Source: a bacterium (GTDB lineage: Bacteria > JAMCPX01). Taken from it: 24,535 nt of DNA. Each line of letters begins with the position of its first letter. Within the stretch, counting starts at the first letter, position 1. The stretch lies in NCBI GenBank assembly GCA_027364825.1, contig DAHXOM010000002.1, positions 1-24,535 on the forward strand, given 5' to 3'. A model generated the notes under the pieces. That model was given only the letters and a program-made list of their open reading frames with translations, did no database searches and was not told the DNA's origin. Positions 22,710-24,535 of the stretch are shown here, one piece after another. A program made the translations under genes and the position numbers.

Positions 22710-24527
22710 CTACCTTGAGTCCGTATCGAGCGGAAATCTTGGATGCAGAACCGATTCCTTCTCAGGCACACTCTTGTCACGCCCGGTATAGAGAATGTAA
22801 TAGGGTGGGATAGAGTTGATGTAATCCAGGATCTTCTTTTTCATCTTGATCAGTTTCAAAGGGTTTATCTTAAGAAGATCCGCCTCGGTAAACTTCCCCT
22901 TAATCCCTGCGTTCCTTTTTATGCTTTCAACGAGATAGCGGATATCATATCGCGATGGGTATACCTCAATTATGTCTTTATCAAGTTTCGTCAGTGTATA
23001 GACCGCCTCCATGGCTGTGCGTACTGACGTTTCGACGGTAAACACCGCATCGTCCTGAACCTCGACGAATTGCCCCAGGAAGCCCAGATTTGTACATCCC
23101 TCCGGCGCGACCTTCGGGCGATCGGTAACTTTGCGAGGCATGAACTCGGCATTGATATACGGCATCATGCAGGTGGAGACGTACGTGTGCGCCAGCAGTT
23201 CATCCTTCATTTCCAGAAGCCCGAGATGATAGAGAAATTCGGTCATGATCTCATCACCAGTACACTCAAACATCGGTTTTTTGATGTAATCTCCTGTGTT
23301 TTCCCCGGACAGTCCATTGCCCCAAAATACATCAACGTCGTCTTCCTGGTCAGGGAAAAAGGGTTTGTGGTGCAGGATAAAGCCGATCTCCCAGGCCGAG
23401 TCTTTGATCGAGATCGCTCCGCCGGTGCCGGCTTTGCTTCCGGTCAGCTCTTCCAGTTTCCGGATGAATTGCGGGTAGCCCTTGATCGTGGGAAAGAACG
23501 AAATCCATTTCGTTTTATCAATATCGCTGATGAACTTTTCCGGGTGGCCGAATTTTTCATGCTTCTTCGCCAGCTTCTCCCAGAGCGTGAATACGCCGCG
23601 ATGTCCGGTGGACCGATCAACAAGTGCAACGGTGATGTTGTCGCCGAACAGAGAATTCTGGGTTAGGGAGCCATTGGTGACAAAGACCAGATCGGTTCCC
23701 GCTATAGGAATCGTGATGTCTTTGCCATCCTGGCGCGCACGAATGCTGAGTACCGTGTTGCAGGCCGCATCCAGATCGATATCCGTCACGGTACAGCCGG
23801 CAACGGTCTTTACGCCTTTATTGTCGAGCCATAGTTTGAGCGGCTTGATGATGGCATCATACTCGTTGTATTTGGTATGGATAATACCTTCCAGGTATTC
23901 GATGCGAGGAGCCAAACTGAAACGAAGAAAATAACGCCGCATTTCCATCACGCTATGATGGGGTTTGAAGGCCAGCATGGTGTGGAAACACAGCCAAAAA
24001 TTACTTTCGAATAACGCGGCGGCATTCTTTCCAAAAAATTCTTCGATCGTCATGTCCTCCAGGCCTTTTTCCGGAGTCGCCATCAGGCGCTGCATATCAT
24101 CTTGGAGTTTCTTTGATAGCTTCATATCGTGAATGTTGCTGACAATATGGCCCTGTTTCACCAGCGCACGGCTCTCGGAATGGATGGGCTCATCCTTGTT
24201 GAAATCCACCACATCATCGAGTACCGTCCGGCCGCAATTTTCCAGCGATGGCACTTTGCTGCACAAATACCAGAGGCATTCCATATTCGCTTCCAATTCA
24301 CGCTCACCGCGATTGCGGTAACCTTTCCCCTGCCTGACTCCATCCATGGAGCCGCCGACTTCAGAATGCGCTTCCAGAATAGTTATGTTTTCCCCCGGCA
24401 TCTTGGCGTCATCCGCCAGAAAAGCCGCCGCCGCGAGACCAGCGATTGCACCGCCCACAATATAGGCTTTACGGCTTTCAATGCCCTCCGGCTTAGGGGC
24501 GTGGTACATTGTTTTATATATGTTCAT
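22710..24527 (-). CDS. ohyA: Oleate hydratase (myosin-cross-reactive antigen family)
   Basis: A 605-residue FAD-dependent fatty acid hydratase that adds water to the C9 double bond of oleate to give 10-hydroxystearate. The N-terminal AYIVGGAIAGLAAAAFLADD (residues 21-40) is the dinucleotide fold. RGERELEANMECLWYL (73-88) is the flavin-lid loop with the water-activating Glu in characterised enzymes; I recall RGGREM as the usual start, so the second Gly is Glu here. HHSVMEMRRYFLRF and TKYNEYDAI (218-226) match the substrate-site tyrosine region. Length is normal. The start ATG 24527 is 8 bp from the window end, so its ribosome site is unseen and a longer N-terminus cannot be excluded. fadL lies downstream. 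Confidence 0.92.
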   Translation of the reverse strand: MNIYKTMYHAPKPEGIESRKAYIVGGAIAGLAAAAFLADDAKMPGENITILEAHSEVGGSMDGVRQGKGYRNRGERELEANMECLWYLCSKVPSLENCGRTVLDDVVDFNKDEPIHSESRALVKQGHIVSNIHDMKLSKKLQDDMQRLMATPEKGLEDMTIEEFFGKNAAALFESNFWLCFHTMLAFKPHHSVMEMRRYFLRFSLAPRIEYLEGIIHTKYNEYDAIIKPLKLWLDNKGVKTVAGCTVTDIDLDAACNTVLSIRARQDGKDITIPIAGTDLVFVTNGSLTQNSLFGDNITVALVDRSTGHRGVFTLWEKLAKKHEKFGHPEKFISDIDKTKWISFFPTIKGYPQFIRKLEELTGSKAGTGGAISIKDSAWEIGFILHHKPFFPDQEDDVDVFWGNGLSGENTGDYIKKPMFECTGDEIMTEFLYHLGLLEMKDELLAHTYVSTCMMPYINAEFMPRKVTDRPKVAPEGCTNLGFLGQFVEVQDDAVFTVETSVRTAMEAVYTLTKLDKDIIEVYPSRYDIRYLVESIKRNAGIKGKFTEADLLKINPLKLIKMKKKILDYINSIPPYYILYTGRDKSVPEKESVLHPRFPLDTDSR

Positions 24528-24535
24528 GGATGTAC

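Overview
The window reads as a Gram-negative, probably anaerobic Deltaproteobacterium-like chromosome (Desulfobacterota, Syntrophia or Syntrophorhabdia type). The reasons are the sppA / IHF-type / HIT / lapA order at the left edge, the density of acyl-CoA genes, an outer-membrane FadL porin, a ferredoxin-nitroreductase fusion and several families of dispersed palindromic repeats. The taxonomic guess is inference. No intact rRNA, tRNA, CRISPR array or transposase gene was seen.

Layout. 1-1611 (+) is a housekeeping run: 3' end of sppA, an ihfB-like gene, a HIT hydrolase and a LapA-domain membrane protein, the last three overlapping. A 96-bp element with 15-bp inverted ends follows, then a saccharopine-dehydrogenase-like reductase (+). 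2972-8971 (-) is a probable lipid or isoprenoid catabolic operon, read from a near-consensus promoter at 9050-9078: SCP2-like carrier, acyl-CoA dehydrogenase, acyl-CoA ligase, ferredoxin-nitroreductase and SCP-x-like thiolase. 9202-10939 holds a convergent SDR and a sugar-nucleotide epimerase. 10972-12561 (-) holds a short leader-like ORF, an LCAD-type acyl-CoA dehydrogenase and a small membrane protein. 12757-13799 (-) holds a PaaI-like thioesterase and a permuted papain-fold protein. 13957-16381 mixes a flavin-binding protein, a metallo-beta-lactamase (MBL) fold hydrolase, an ankyrin protein and a DUF2378-like protein. Two aldo/keto reductases follow (16437-18384, -). 18921-24527 (-) runs oleate hydratase, a small ORF, FadL, an FAH-family enzyme and an MBL hydrolase.

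Together the genes suggest uptake (FadL), hydration (oleate hydratase), CoA activation, dehydrogenation, thiolysis and thioester hydrolysis of fatty or isoprenoid acids, with hydrolases and oxidoreductases around them.

The most unusual signal is a repeat present twice in direct orientation (18511-18607 and 21026-21120). Read on the minus strand it is the 3' half of an initiator-type tRNA-Met, from the anticodon loop to the discriminator base. Its T-loop is interrupted by a 30-nt insert made of two tandem 15-nt hairpin units. The two copies bracket the MBL and FAH genes.
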